Positions 9,101 through 17,737 of a stretch of DNA of 64,000 bases are shown piece by piece. The position numbers and the translations under genes are program-made. Origin of the DNA: Paenarthrobacter nicotinovorans (GTDB lineage Bacteria; Actinomycetota; Actinomycetes; Actinomycetales; Micrococcaceae). The stretch is from assembly GCF_021919345.1 (NCBI RefSeq), contig NZ_CP089293.1, forward strand, positions 1,798,001 to 1,862,000, given 5' to 3'. The notes under the pieces are model-generated. The model was not told the DNA's origin. It did no database searches and saw nothing but the letters and a program-made list of their open reading frames with translations. The stretch's first letter is position 1, and every line of letters starts with the position of its first letter.

Positions 9101-9557
9101 GGAAGCGCACCTCTTCGACTCCACGGTGCGGGGCAACCTCCTTCTTGGCCGGCCAGCGGCCGAAAAGCCCGGCGAAGCGGACATGTACAAGGCGCTGGCC
9201 GCCGTCGGGCTTGACGCCGTAGTGGCGGCCCTGCCGGGTGGCCTGGATGCGCGCATCGGGCCGGGTGGTTCATTCCTCAGCGGCGGCGAGCGGCAACGTC
9301 TCGCCATGGCCAGGACACTGCTGACGGGCGCCTCCGTCCTGTTGCTGGACGAACCAACAGCACATTTGGACGCAGGCTCTGCGCGGGAAATGATGGCTGT
9401 GCTTCGCAAGGGTCTGAAGGACGTCACCGTGGTCCTGGTGACCCACAACCCTGATGACATAGACCCCTCGGATGCGCGGCTTGAGCTGTCCGCCGCAGGA
9501 ACACCGGTGCGCAGGCCGGGCGCGGCGGAACTGGTGGGAGGGCCTACTGCTCAGTAA
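6138..9557 (+). CDS. cydDC: Fused CydDC thiol-reductant ABC exporter
   Basis: A single 1139-residue polypeptide contains two ABC half-transporters in series. The first (CydD) has Walker A GDSGAGKS near residue 364, a slightly divergent signature LSPGE near 452 and Walker B LLLLDEPTAHLDD near 475. The second (CydC) has Walker A GPSGAGKS near 953, signature LSGGE near 1047 and Walker B VLLLDEPTAHLDA near 1067. CydDC exports cysteine/glutathione-type thiols (or handles haem) and is needed to assemble cytochrome bd. ATG at 6138 is chosen over an in-frame start inside cydB because MKPVFPSGQATRSALYVLGL begins just before the first membrane helix. In enterobacteria CydD and CydC are separate proteins. 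Confidence 0.93.
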   Translation: MKPVFPSGQATRSALYVLGLMSALKALSLVLMAQAVAAMLAGLAAGSGDWNSDLLWGAAGAVLRSLTVWGQGIAARHAALGVKEELRVRLLRRSLDDGGSAPVEGMNNGGLAILATRGLDALDDYYTQYLPALVNCATVPLLIGARILFADWVSAVVIVLTVPLVPLFMVLIGRHTEDRVRDAQTTLRKLSGHILELAKGLPVLVGLGRASEQRAALEDISEQYRSRTMGTLRTAFLSALALELIATISVAVVAVFIGVRLVAGDMALEAGLLALILAPDCYLPLRELGTAHHASDDGRAALETTNAVLEAPRHRRVTDATRRTEPADVVVSDLSVTYRGRTAAAVGPLDFTAPQGSITALDGDSGAGKSTVLGVLAGLIGNGPGARVTGTVAGVAPAAVAWVPQHPVMAADNVQKEIELYLDGFEGNTAEAVAKILSRASAGHLAAKHPAELSPGELRRVALARGLARVEAGATLLLLDEPTAHLDDDSAAAVRRAIESLRGTATVILVAHDSATRALADHLVAIGHKATPAGTAAAAAAQPVALTATDTARDTAREPAVALGSAGPFNVTDRSRAGSVRLLAGILKPVRWKFAAAGVVAVLAALFAVALSGLSGWLIIRASQQPPILYLLGAIVGVRFFGIGRAVLRYCERLLTHDAVFAAMTRLRGSLWSTLSLRALSLRRLLQGGNVLGSIVDDVDTLRDLLPRVALPPLTAVGVGGAAIAATAIVVPAALPAVVIAAVVGLVVAPALAVLADRNAAQAERQLRSVVLRGVAAALDARAELSANNVSETVIGSLEGKDRAATVSAKRAAWAEGLGQAVIVLACSLSALWAGALSAPSVLEGTVAPELAAVIVLMLLALVEPFAGIVSATRQAPALAAVLGKVASSGALDSTDGPRGRENHDDGPLPLPDRPGREGLELRGAAAAWPGGPTVISGLDAVAAPGRWLAVTGPSGAGKSTLLSVLLGFLPLTEGTAKLTGTAAWCPQEAHLFDSTVRGNLLLGRPAAEKPGEADMYKALAAVGLDAVVAALPGGLDARIGPGGSFLSGGERQRLAMARTLLTGASVLLLDEPTAHLDAGSAREMMAVLRKGLKDVTVVLVTHNPDDIDPSDARLELSAAGTPVRRPGAAELVGGPTAQ

Positions 9558-9566
9558 CCTGAGGGC

Positions 9567-10577
9567 ATGCCTTTCAAAGATGCAAGCCATGCCATGCCCG
9601 ACCCGGAGGTCACCGGCCTCCAGTGGCGCCCTGCCAGCATGGCGGACCTGGACGGTTGGGCCGGACTGATCGCCAGGACGGCCGCCGTCGAACAACCGGT
9701 CTGGTATGAAAAACGCGGCGACCTCGTCCACATCCTGGAGTCCGGCAAGAATCCACCCCAAGCGAACACCCTGCTGGGCATGGACGCCAAGGGCGTGCCG
9801 CGTGCCTACGGCCGCATCGCCAAGAACCCCGGCGGCGACAAAGCAACCGGGATGGCGTGTGTTGACCCCGAATGGCAGCAACGTGGCATTGGCTCGGCGG
9901 TCCTTCTCTGGCAGGAAGAGCAAACGCGCAGCCGCTTCGAGGCGGACGCGGCCGCCGGCCATCCTGTAACCCCGCCCCGGCTCCGGGTCCAAACCGAAGA
10001 GAAGCACGAGCACCAGGCGAAACTCCTGATGGGGCGCGGTTATGGTGCCGTGCGCTGGTTCAACGAAATGCACAGACCGTTGGCTGGCCGGATCCCGGAT
10101 GCGCCGTTGCCCGCCGGGCTGGAACTCCGGACCCTGGATTCCTCCCTCTTCGAGCCAGTGCGCCTGGCCCACAACGATGCCTTCCGGGACCACTGGGGGA
10201 GTGAACCACGCGACGAGGAATCGTGGCGCTTCACCATCGAGGAACCCACAGGGCGGCACGACCTCAGCGCCGTAGTGATCGACAGTTCCACGGGTGCCGT
10301 GGCCGGGTATCAACTGACCAGCCATGATCCCCAGTCCGCCGTGGAGCGCGGCTTCAAGGAAGGCTACACCGAGCTCCTTGGCGTCCGACGCTCCTACCGG
10401 GGCCGTGGCATCGCCCAGGCTTTGCTCGCGGACGCCATGCGCCGCTACGCCCTGGCAGGGATGGACATAGCGTCCCTGGACGTTGACTCTGCGAATCCCA
10501 CGGGAGCGCTGCAACTGTACCTGGGCATGGGCTATGCCCCAGTGAACCGCAGCATGACGTGGGAAAAGATGCTCTGA
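9567..10577 (+). CDS. Tandem GNAT acetyltransferase, MshD-like architecture
   Basis: A 336-residue protein with two GNAT folds. The first has an acetyl-CoA-binding motif V-D-P-E-W-Q-Q-R-G-I-G near residue 107; the second has V-R-R-S-Y-R-G-R-G-I-A near 275, followed by DVDSANPTGALQLYLGMGY, the typical motif-B end. Two-domain GNATs of this length include mycothiol synthase MshD. I cannot say whether this is MshD itself or a paralogue, because the first domain differs from what I recall of MshD. It lies 10 bases behind cydDC on the same strand and converges on the DinB-like gene with 3 bases between stops. Confidence 0.8.
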   Translation: MPFKDASHAMPDPEVTGLQWRPASMADLDGWAGLIARTAAVEQPVWYEKRGDLVHILESGKNPPQANTLLGMDAKGVPRAYGRIAKNPGGDKATGMACVDPEWQQRGIGSAVLLWQEEQTRSRFEADAAAGHPVTPPRLRVQTEEKHEHQAKLLMGRGYGAVRWFNEMHRPLAGRIPDAPLPAGLELRTLDSSLFEPVRLAHNDAFRDHWGSEPRDEESWRFTIEEPTGRHDLSAVVIDSSTGAVAGYQLTSHDPQSAVERGFKEGYTELLGVRRSYRGRGIAQALLADAMRRYALAGMDIASLDVDSANPTGALQLYLGMGYAPVNRSMTWEKML

Positions 10578-10580
10578 CTG

Positions 10581-11099
10581 CTACCCATCCACGTCGTGAA
10601 GGTGATGGACAACGTCGTGCAGGAAGTACTGGGAGAACGTCAGCACAGTAAAAGCTGAACCGTTGCTCCGGGTCCCGGTGCGCTGCCAGTCGTCCTCCAC
10701 GACGCGCGCAAAGGACTCGGCGATCACGGTGCCTTCCGCCTCGAGTTCATCAGCCACGGCACGGGGATCAGCGGAATCGTATTCACCGTCGATCGCGGCC
10801 TGGTCCTGGTCCCAGTTGGCGAAACGGGCGTCGTCCTCTGCGAGCATCAGGTTCAGGCGCTGGTCGAAAAGGCTGAAGACGTCGCGGACGTGGCACGCGT
10901 ATTCCAGGGGCGACCACGTATGGTCGTTCGGGCGCACGGCTGCGTCTTCCCGCCGCAGGACGGCCCGCCACCGCGGAAGCATGTTCAGGACGGTGCCTGG
11001 CACCGTTGCAGGAGTCACCGTTGAGGGGTCGAAACCACATTCGGGGCAGGGCTCGGAGAGGACCCAGGTCCAGTCCTTTTCATCAGGGATGATCGGCAT
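10581..11099 (-). CDS. DinB-fold (mycothiol-dependent-enzyme-like) protein
   Basis: A 172-residue soluble protein with the four-helix DinB_2 look: WSPLEYACHVRDVFSLFDQRLNLML in the middle and FLHDVVHHLHDV at the C-terminus. The histidines in ACHVRD and HDVVHH are in the places where this superfamily binds a divalent metal. Members use mycothiol or bacillithiol as cofactor in transferase or isomerase reactions; the substrate here is unknown. It begins MPIIPDEKDWTW and carries CPECGF near the N-terminus, a possible metal or redox pair. It is the reverse-strand neighbour of the VOC gene. Confidence 0.72.
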   Translation of the reverse strand: MPIIPDEKDWTWVLSEPCPECGFDPSTVTPATVPGTVLNMLPRWRAVLRREDAAVRPNDHTWSPLEYACHVRDVFSLFDQRLNLMLAEDDARFANWDQDQAAIDGEYDSADPRAVADELEAEGTVIAESFARVVEDDWQRTGTRSNGSAFTVLTFSQYFLHDVVHHLHDVDG

Positions 11100-11228
11100 G
11101 CGGCCAGTCTAAGCTCATCCCGGCCACAGCCCGTTACAGGCCAGGAAATATGCTGCCCTATTGCGATTTCTTCCCATACCAGCCAGGAGTAAAGTTCGTT
11201 CCGGGGGGAGAGCCGGAAAGAGAAAACA

Positions 11229-11612
11229 ATGCTCAAGGATCAGCAGGTTGGTGCCGTTCTCCCGGCACAGGACATAGCCCGGGCCCGCGCTTACTACAGC
11301 GAGAAGCTCGGACTGGAACCCGAAAATCCGGACGCCGAGGACAACCTCCAATACAGGTGCGGCGACGGGACCGGATTCTTCGTGTATCAGACGCCGAATG
11401 CGGGGACGGCGAAGAACACCCAAATGGGCTGGACCGTCAGTGACGTCAGGGCCACGGTGGAGGAGTTGCGCGGCAAAGGAGTCACGTTCGAGGACTACGA
11501 CTTCCCCGGACTGAAGACCGAAGACGGCGTGGCGACCATGCCCGACGGCAGTGCCGCAGCGTGGTTCCTCGACAGCGAAGGAAACATACTGAGCATCAAC
11601 CAGAACGGCTAG
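11229..11612 (+). CDS. VOC (glyoxalase/bleomycin-resistance fold) family protein
   Basis: A 127-residue single VOC domain with two beta-alpha-beta-beta-beta repeats: the first starts QVGAVLPAQDIARARAYYSEKLGLEP, the second begins at MGWTVSDVRATVEELRGKGV and ends WFLDSEGNILSI. The closing D-S-E-G-N-I-L is the typical end of a VOC domain. Metal ligands are not all obvious, so the activity is open: lyase, dioxygenase-like or binding protein. A purine-rich site (GGAAAGAGAAAA) precedes ATG. A strong bidirectional hairpin follows. Confidence 0.8.
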   Translation: MLKDQQVGAVLPAQDIARARAYYSEKLGLEPENPDAEDNLQYRCGDGTGFFVYQTPNAGTAKNTQMGWTVSDVRATVEELRGKGVTFEDYDFPGLKTEDGVATMPDGSAAAWFLDSEGNILSINQNG

Positions 11613-11641
11613 CCCGGCTGGCGGCCCCGCGGCCGCTGCGA

Positions 11642-11681
11642 GGCAGAGGCTGGAGGTCGTCTGGAACCTCCGGCCTCTGCC
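11642..11681. terminator. Bidirectional terminator between the VOC gene and parC
   Basis: 16-bp stem (11642-11657 with 11666-11681, one T-G wobble) and 8-base loop, placed between two converging genes. No long T run, as is common in high-GC actinobacteria. Confidence 0.7.
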
Positions 11682-11697
11682 ATGCCCGGCGCGGGCA

Positions 11698-14211
11698 CTA
11701 TTCTGAGGCCTCAGCCCACGTCATGCTCGGACCAATGGCTTCAACCGGCTGTGACAACGGGACGCCGGAGCCATCGCGCCTTCCGTGCTCATGGGGGAGG
11801 GCGCGTGCCACCCCTGCCGCGGACGACGCCTTGGCCGGTCCATGCCCGGCCCACGCCAGAAGCAGAGTGTCTTCGCCCTTAAGGAAACGGTGGACGCGGA
11901 CGCCACCGGTGGCGCGGCCCTTGGCCGGATACTCCTCGAAAGCTGTCACCTTCGCGGTACCAGGGGCCGTGCCCGGCAGCGCACCCGTGGTGCCGGCGAT
12001 GGTCACCACGACGGCGGCGGAATCGTTGGTGCGCACGGCACCGAAGTGGACCACCTCGTCACCAGCGGCAAGCTTGATACCGGCCATGCCGCCGGCCGTG
12101 CGTCCCTGCGGGCGGACGTTGGAGGCACTGAACCGCAGCAACTGGGCTTGCCTGGTCACGAAGACGAGATCGACGTCGTCCTCCTGGGCGGGCTCCACAG
12201 CGAGAACCGAGTCCTTGTCCTTCAGGGCGATGATCTCCCAATCCTCGCGGTTCAGCGGGTAGTCCGGCTGAACGCGCTTCACCACTCCCTGCCGCGTACC
12301 GACGGCCAGAACCGCGTCCAAGGGGACAAACGCGATGAGCGTTTCTCCCTTGAGAAGCGTGATGAAGTCCTTGGCAGGAACGCCTCCAGCCAGGTTGGGA
12401 AGCCCTGAGACAGGCGGCAGCACCGGCATATCCATGACCTGCAGGCGCAGCATCCGCCCCTGCGATGTCACGGCACCGATTTCTCCACGGGCAGTGGTCT
12501 TGACCACGGAGCGGAACACATCGTGCTTGACGCGCGGACCGGCTTCAACCAACGGCTCCTGGTTGGAGGTCCTGGCAATCTGCCCCGAGGTGCTGAGCAA
12601 GGCCCAGCAGGGGTCGTCCGGAATCTCCAGGGGAAGGGCCGCTGCCTTCCCCTTGGGACCTGGCGCGGCGGCCAGGGCGGCGGCAACCGTGGGGGATACG
12701 GCCTCGGATTCCAGGAGCACAGTCCGCCGTGGCGTGCCGTACTTTTCGGCGACGACGCCCAGCTCTCCCGACACGAGGTCGCGAAGCAATTCGTCGGAGG
12801 CCAGGATGGCTTCGAGCGCCTCGATTTCCCGGCGCAGTTCGTCCTGTTCCTTCTCCAGTTCAAGCCGTGAATACTTGGTCAGCTGCCGCAACCGTAGCTC
12901 CAGGATGTAGTTCGCCTGGATCTCGGTGAGGTCGTAGATGGACATGAGCCGTTCGCGGGCGGCCGCTGCCTCATCCGAGGAGCGGATGATCTGGATGACC
13001 TCGTCGATGTCGACAATAGCGATCAGCAGACCTTCCACCAGGTGGAGGCGGTCCTTCTTCTTGCCGAGGCGGAAAGCTGTCCGCCGGCGGACCACGTTGA
13101 GGCGGTGTGCCACATAGACCTGGAGCAGTTCCAGCAGGCCGAGCGTCTGCGGTTGCCCATCCACCAGCGTGACATTGTTGATCCCGAAGGAATCTTCCAT
13201 GGGCGAGTAGCGGTACAACTGCTGCAGCACGGCATTGGGATTGAAGCCGTTTTTGAGCTCGATCACCAGACGCAGACCGTGGTTGCGGTCCGTGAGGTCC
13301 ACGACGTCGCTGATGCCTGTCAGCTTCTTGGCATTGACGGCATCCTTGATCTTCTCGATGACCTTTTCAGGGCCCACCATATAGGGGAGTTCCGTGACCA
13401 CCAGGCCGGTGCGGCGGGCGGACAACTGCTCCACCTCCACCTTGGCGCGTGTCTTGAAGGATCCACGACCGGTGGCATAGGCATCCCGGATCCCGTCCAG
13501 ACCCACGATGCGACCGCCCGTGGGCAGGTCCGGACCGGGGATGAAGCGCATGATCTCATCCAGGGTGGCGTCGGGGTTGGCGATCAGGTGCCGGGCGGCC
13601 GCAATGACTTCCACCAGGTTGTGCGGAGCCATGTTCGTCGCCATGCCAACGGCAATGCCGGTAGTGCCGTTGACCAGCAGGTTGGGGAAAGCTGCAGGAA
13701 GGACTTCGGGCTGCGTGAGCTGGTTGTCGTAGTTCGGGACGAAGTCCACCACGTCTTCATCGAGGTGGTCGGTCATGGTCAGCGCAGCAGCCGCCAGGCG
13801 TGCCTCGGTATAACGCGGAGCCGCCGGGCCGTCGTCGAGCGAGCCGAAGTTGCCGTGGCCATCGATCAGCGGCAGGCGGAGCGAAAAGTCCTGCGCCATG
13901 CGGACCATGGCGTCGTAGATGGCCGCGTCGCCGTGGGGGTGGAGCTTTCCCATGACCTCGCCCACAACACGGGCGCTCTTGACGTGACCCCGGTCAGGGC
14001 GCAGGCCCATGTCGGACATCATGTACAGAATTCGCCGTTGGACAGGCTTCAGGCCGTCGCGCGCGTCCGGAAGGGCGCGCGAGTAGATCACCGAGTAGGC
14101 GTACTCCAGGAAGGAGCCTTCCATCTCGGACGTGACGTCAATATCGACGATGTTCTCGGTGAAATCGCCGAGCGGTTCGGCTTTGCGTGCGGAAGATTGG
14201 CTGCGGGCCAT
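11698..14211 (-). CDS. parC: DNA topoisomerase IV subunit A
   Basis: An 837-residue type IIA topoisomerase A subunit that cuts and religates DNA for decatenation. The catalytic tyrosine lies in [11 protein letters not shown], and the quinolone-determining stretch around [19 protein letters not shown] is intact. The C-terminal pinwheel has [16 protein letters not shown] where gyrases carry the GyrA box, so the box is degenerate; this argues for ParC, and parE is at the window start. Gly-Pro/Ala-rich residues 530-545 form a linker. ATG at 14211 starts [17 protein letters not shown], with GGATCC rather than a strong ribosome site upstream. It diverges from pat. Confidence 0.93.
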   Translation of the reverse strand: MARSQSSARKAEPLGDFTENIVDIDVTSEMEGSFLEYAYSVIYSRALPDARDGLKPVQRRILYMMSDMGLRPDRGHVKSARVVGEVMGKLHPHGDAAIYDAMVRMAQDFSLRLPLIDGHGNFGSLDDGPAAPRYTEARLAAAALTMTDHLDEDVVDFVPNYDNQLTQPEVLPAAFPNLLVNGTTGIAVGMATNMAPHNLVEVIAAARHLIANPDATLDEIMRFIPGPDLPTGGRIVGLDGIRDAYATGRGSFKTRAKVEVEQLSARRTGLVVTELPYMVGPEKVIEKIKDAVNAKKLTGISDVVDLTDRNHGLRLVIELKNGFNPNAVLQQLYRYSPMEDSFGINNVTLVDGQPQTLGLLELLQVYVAHRLNVVRRRTAFRLGKKKDRLHLVEGLLIAIVDIDEVIQIIRSSDEAAAARERLMSIYDLTEIQANYILELRLRQLTKYSRLELEKEQDELRREIEALEAILASDELLRDLVSGELGVVAEKYGTPRRTVLLESEAVSPTVAAALAAAPGPKGKAAALPLEIPDDPCWALLSTSGQIARTSNQEPLVEAGPRVKHDVFRSVVKTTARGEIGAVTSQGRMLRLQVMDMPVLPPVSGLPNLAGGVPAKDFITLLKGETLIAFVPLDAVLAVGTRQGVVKRVQPDYPLNREDWEIIALKDKDSVLAVEPAQEDDVDLVFVTRQAQLLRFSASNVRPQGRTAGGMAGIKLAAGDEVVHFGAVRTNDSAAVVVTIAGTTGALPGTAPGTAKVTAFEEYPAKGRATGGVRVHRFLKGEDTLLLAWAGHGPAKASSAAGVARALPHEHGRRDGSGVPLSQPVEAIGPSMTWAEASE

Positions 14212-14233
14212 GGGGTCGGTGGATCCTTGAGAG

Positions 14234-14267
14234 TTGTACTGCGGATGTTTTAGCTAGGCTAAGCCTA
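14234..14267 (+). promoter_or_regulatory. Possible pat promoter with DtxR/IdeR-like box; likely leaderless start
   Basis: A -10-like TAGGCT (14255-14260) lies six bases before the ATG and a weak -35-like TTGTAC at 14234, and no ribosome site is present, which points to a leaderless mRNA. The 19-mer 14249-14267 matches the DtxR/IdeR consensus at 13 of 19 positions by my count, including all eight central bases TAGGCTAA. Experimental proof is lacking. Confidence 0.4.
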
Positions 14268-16954
14268 TGGTGGATCAGCCCGGCGTCGGCATTTATCCGG
14301 AATATTGGGAGGCCGATGTCGTGCTGCGCGACGGCGGAACGGCCCACCTCCGCCCGATCAGGCCCGAGGACGCCGAGGCTTTGCAGGCTTTCCACGCAGG
14401 TCAGTCGCAGGCGTCCATCTACATGCGGTTCTTTTCCTTCAAGCCCAAACTGTCCGGCAAGGAAGTGCGGCGCTTCACCGAGGTCGACCACATCAACCGC
14501 GTGGCGTTCGTGATCACCATCGGTGGCGAAATCATGGGAATAGGCCGCTACGACCGGCTCGATGATCCCAGCGAAGCCGAGGTGGCCTTCAACATTTCCG
14601 ACGCCCACCAGGGGCGCGGCATCGGTTCGATTCTCCTGGAGCACCTCGCCGTGGCCGCCCGGGAGAACGGCATCCGGCGGTTCACCGCCGAGGTCCTGCC
14701 GGACAACCGCAAGATGCTGATGGTCTTCGCCGACGCCGGGTATGACCTCAAGCGCCACTTTGACGACGGCGTGGTGAGCGTCGAGTTCAACATCGACCCC
14801 ACGGAAAAATCGCGGGCAGTCATGGAGTCCCGTGAGCACCGCGCCGAGGCGCGCAGCGTACGCGACCTGTTGTCGCCGTCGTCGGTGGCTGTCATCGGTG
14901 CCAGCCGCAAATGGGGGACCGTCGGCTATCAACTGCTCGAGCACATCATTGAAGGCGGCTTCAAGGGACCTGTCTATGCAGTCAATCCGGAGGCGTTCGA
15001 GCTCGCCGGCATGATCTCGTTTTCGAAACTGTCCGAAATTCCGGGGCCCGTCCAGCTGGCCATCATCGCCGTTCCCTATGACGAAGTGCCCAAGGTGGTG
15101 GACGAATGTGCCGCCACAGGAGTCAAGGGGATCGTTGTGGCCACGGCAGGATTTGCCGACGACGGCGAGCGGGGCCTGGCACGCCAGCATGAGCTGGTAC
15201 GGCGGGCACGGGCCAACGGCATGCGCGTGATCGGTCCGGAGTCCCTCGGGATCCTGAACACCCACCCGGCCGTTTCCTTGAACGCGTCCATGGCCCCCGC
15301 CATGCCGCCCCGGGGAAGCCTTGGCCTGTTCAGCCAGTCGGCCGCCGTGGGTGTGGCGGTGTACGCGGCCGCCAGCCGCCGTCGATTGGGGTTGTCTTCG
15401 TTCCTGTCCGCAGGCAACCGCGCTGACGTTTCGGGTAACGACGTCATGCAGTACTGGGAGGACGACGCCGACACGTCCGCCGTGGGCCTCTACCTTGAGT
15501 CCATTGGCAACCCGCGCAAGTTTTCGCGGCTGGCGCGCCGCCTGTCGCGCAACAAGCCGGTGATCGTCGCCAAATCCGACGTCGCTGGCCTCAGCCTGCC
15601 GCCCGGGCATGAGGTCCGGACCACGCAGGCGCCCGCTGCGGCACTGGATGCCATGATGCGGCAGGCGGGCGTGATCCGCGTGGACACCATCGAGCAACTC
15701 ATGGACATCGCCCAGATCGCCTCCTCCCAAGCGCTGCCGCAGGGCCCGGGGTTGGCCGTGTATTCGAACTCGGTTGCGCTGGCGAAGGTGGTGGCGGACA
15801 GTGCCGTGCCACTGGGCCTGGACGTCAACCGCCTGGTGACCGACGTGGACCTCGATGCCGGGATGTCCCTCGCGCTGCCGGCGCTCAGGGCCAGCCTGCT
15901 GGAGAGCCTCGCGGACACCTCCGTCCATGCTGTGGTGGCTGCTCTCCTCCCGGCCCGCGGCCTGACAGTGGAGGCCCTGGCCAGCGTCCTGGCCGAGTGC
16001 GCTGCGGAGGCGGGAAAGCCCATCATCGCGGCTTTCACGGGAATCCTGGACCCCTCCGTCCACGTCGAAGGAATGGTGGGAGCTGACGGTAGGCCACTGT
16101 TGCCTTGTTACTCCAATGCCGGGGCAGCTGTAGCTGCGTTGGCGTCGATTGTCCGGTACGCCCAGTGGCGGGACCGCGACCAGGGACTCTTCGTGGAACC
16201 TGAAGGCTGCGATGTCGACGGCACCAGGGACACACTCGCGGCGATGCTCGCCGGTGTCACGGGTGAAAAGATCAGGAAGCTCGACGCCGGTGCAGCTGCG
16301 GCCCTGCTGGCCGGCTACGGTATCGAGGTGCTGCCCAGCTTCGGTTTCGGCACGGATGAGGAAGCCGTCAGTGCCGCGGACAAGGCGGGCTGGCCCGTGG
16401 TGCTGAAAACTACCGAGCCGGCGCTTCGACACCGGCTTGACCTGGGCGGCGTGCGGCTGGACATCCAGGATGCCGGATCCTTGCGCCAGAACATCGCACA
16501 GATGCGCCGGGCCCTGGAGCCCTACGGCTCTCCGTCGCTGGAAGTGCAAGCCATGGCCCCCGTGGGGCAGGCGTGTACCTTCCGTGCCATGGAGGACCCG
16601 CTCCTGGGGCCCGTCGTGTCGTTCGGACTGGCCGGTGACGCGGTGAACCTCCTGGATGACTGGGCCCACAGGGTGCCGCCACTTTCGGCCGCGGATCTTC
16701 ACGATGTCATTCGTTCGCCTCGTGCCTCCAGGAAGCTCTTCGGTTACCAGGGGCTCCCGGCCGTCGATGTCGCTGCCCTTGAAGACATCGCAGCCCGGCT
16801 CGCCAAACTCAAGGACGACCACCCTGGGATTGCATTGGTTGAGTTCAACCCCGTACTTGCAGGCCCGGCAGGCGCCACGATCCTCGGAGCCGAGGTGTGG
16901 ATCGGCAACGCGGCCCAGCGTACCGACAGTGCCCGCCGTGCGATGCGAAGTTAG
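14267..16954 (+). CDS. Pat-type GNAT/acyl-CoA-synthetase-like protein acetyltransferase
   Basis: An 895-residue protein. Residues 1-190 form a GNAT domain (HLRPIRPEDAEALQAF, then the CoA motif D-A-H-Q-G-R-G-I-G near 123). Next come a CoA-binding Rossmann domain (SVAVIGASRKWGTVGYQL), a succinyl-CoA-synthetase-like part and a C-terminal ATP-grasp part, as in ADP-forming acyl-CoA synthetases. This composition is that of Pat/PatZ enzymes, which acetylate lysines, for example to switch off acetyl-CoA synthetase. The catalytic His of true synthetases (usually in SHTG-x-x-AG) appears to be replaced by Thr in VRTTQAPAAALDAMMRQAG, so the large part is probably regulatory. The GNAT domain is N-terminal here, while in PatZ it is C-terminal. 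Confidence 0.85.
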   Translation: MVDQPGVGIYPEYWEADVVLRDGGTAHLRPIRPEDAEALQAFHAGQSQASIYMRFFSFKPKLSGKEVRRFTEVDHINRVAFVITIGGEIMGIGRYDRLDDPSEAEVAFNISDAHQGRGIGSILLEHLAVAARENGIRRFTAEVLPDNRKMLMVFADAGYDLKRHFDDGVVSVEFNIDPTEKSRAVMESREHRAEARSVRDLLSPSSVAVIGASRKWGTVGYQLLEHIIEGGFKGPVYAVNPEAFELAGMISFSKLSEIPGPVQLAIIAVPYDEVPKVVDECAATGVKGIVVATAGFADDGERGLARQHELVRRARANGMRVIGPESLGILNTHPAVSLNASMAPAMPPRGSLGLFSQSAAVGVAVYAAASRRRLGLSSFLSAGNRADVSGNDVMQYWEDDADTSAVGLYLESIGNPRKFSRLARRLSRNKPVIVAKSDVAGLSLPPGHEVRTTQAPAAALDAMMRQAGVIRVDTIEQLMDIAQIASSQALPQGPGLAVYSNSVALAKVVADSAVPLGLDVNRLVTDVDLDAGMSLALPALRASLLESLADTSVHAVVAALLPARGLTVEALASVLAECAAEAGKPIIAAFTGILDPSVHVEGMVGADGRPLLPCYSNAGAAVAALASIVRYAQWRDRDQGLFVEPEGCDVDGTRDTLAAMLAGVTGEKIRKLDAGAAAALLAGYGIEVLPSFGFGTDEEAVSAADKAGWPVVLKTTEPALRHRLDLGGVRLDIQDAGSLRQNIAQMRRALEPYGSPSLEVQAMAPVGQACTFRAMEDPLLGPVVSFGLAGDAVNLLDDWAHRVPPLSAADLHDVIRSPRASRKLFGYQGLPAVDVAALEDIAARLAKLKDDHPGIALVEFNPVLAGPAGATILGAEVWIGNAAQRTDSARRAMRS

Positions 16955-17011
16955 CCACAGGGGCACGGTGCGCGGTTAGGAAGTCACCATGCGATCTGTG
17001 AAAATGGGGGA

Positions 17012-17737
17012 ATGAGCACCCAGTCTCCGACGCCTCAGTCCCGCCCGTCCTCCACCGGGAACCACGCAGGACACCACCACAGTTCCCAAGGACAAAGCCT
17101 GGAGCAGGCCCTGCAGCAGGCAGGGTTCTACCCGCGTTTGGTGGCCGACGTCGTTGACGATGCCCTCGATGGCCGCGAGTGCTTGTCGCACCTGGTCCAC
17201 CTCGAGACGCACTTCGACCGTGCGGAGGTCCGCCGGCACATCACCGTGCTTGTCCTCACGGAGGACATGCTGGTGATTACCCATGTGGATGACCAGCAAC
17301 TGGACGAGGCCGGTGAGCAGATCGTTGCCCAGATCTCCACGGAGTCGGTACCTGTTGCCCAGATCCGTTCGGTGGTCCTTAGCTACATGTACTCCCAGCC
17401 GCAAAACTACAAACCATCCGATCCCGTGCGCGAGTTGACGGTATCCATAGCCTGGTCCGGCGGACAACGGCTGGACATGGGCCCTGCAAGCTGCGGAGAC
17501 CCCCAGTGCGAAGCTGACCACGGCTACAGCGGAACCATCGCCCAGGAAGACATCGTTCTGCGTATCAGTGCAGAAGCCGATGGACTGCAGGCCGTCCAGG
17601 ACGCCAAACTCTTCGCCAGGGCGCTGCGCGCAGTCAACACGGGAAATCCCGCCCCGGTCCAGCACTCCGGCATTCCGGCCCCCAGGCCGCGTTCGGGCGT
17701 CTTCAGCAGCCGCCTGAGCCGTGGGCACCAGCGTTGA
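17012..17737 (+). CDS. DUF5998 family protein
   Basis: A 241-residue soluble protein with a Ser/Pro/His-rich N-terminal tail (1-30) and a conserved core (35-210) containing LVHLETHFDRAEVRRHITVLVLTEDMLVITHVDD. It resembles the actinobacterial DUF5998 family, which I recognise from its position before an alkaline-phosphatase-fold gene and thymidine kinase. The function is unknown. The start has a strong GGGGGA site three bases upstream. Its TGA overlaps the TTG of the next gene (TTGA), so the two are translated together. Confidence 0.72.
   Translation: MSTQSPTPQSRPSSTGNHAGHHHSSQGQSLEQALQQAGFYPRLVADVVDDALDGRECLSHLVHLETHFDRAEVRRHITVLVLTEDMLVITHVDDQQLDEAGEQIVAQISTESVPVAQIRSVVLSYMYSQPQNYKPSDPVRELTVSIAWSGGQRLDMGPASCGDPQCEADHGYSGTIAQEDIVLRISAEADGLQAVQDAKLFARALRAVNTGNPAPVQHSGIPAPRPRSGVFSSRLSRGHQR

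Noticed and set aside
11642..11681. Inverted repeat as a transposon end
   Set aside because: Placed between convergent genes with no transposase or target duplication; terminator is the simpler reading.
14138..16966. 942-codon open frame antisense to the Pat gene
   Set aside because: The sense frame has clear GNAT and ATP-grasp motifs; the antisense protein is His/Arg-rich and resembles nothing.
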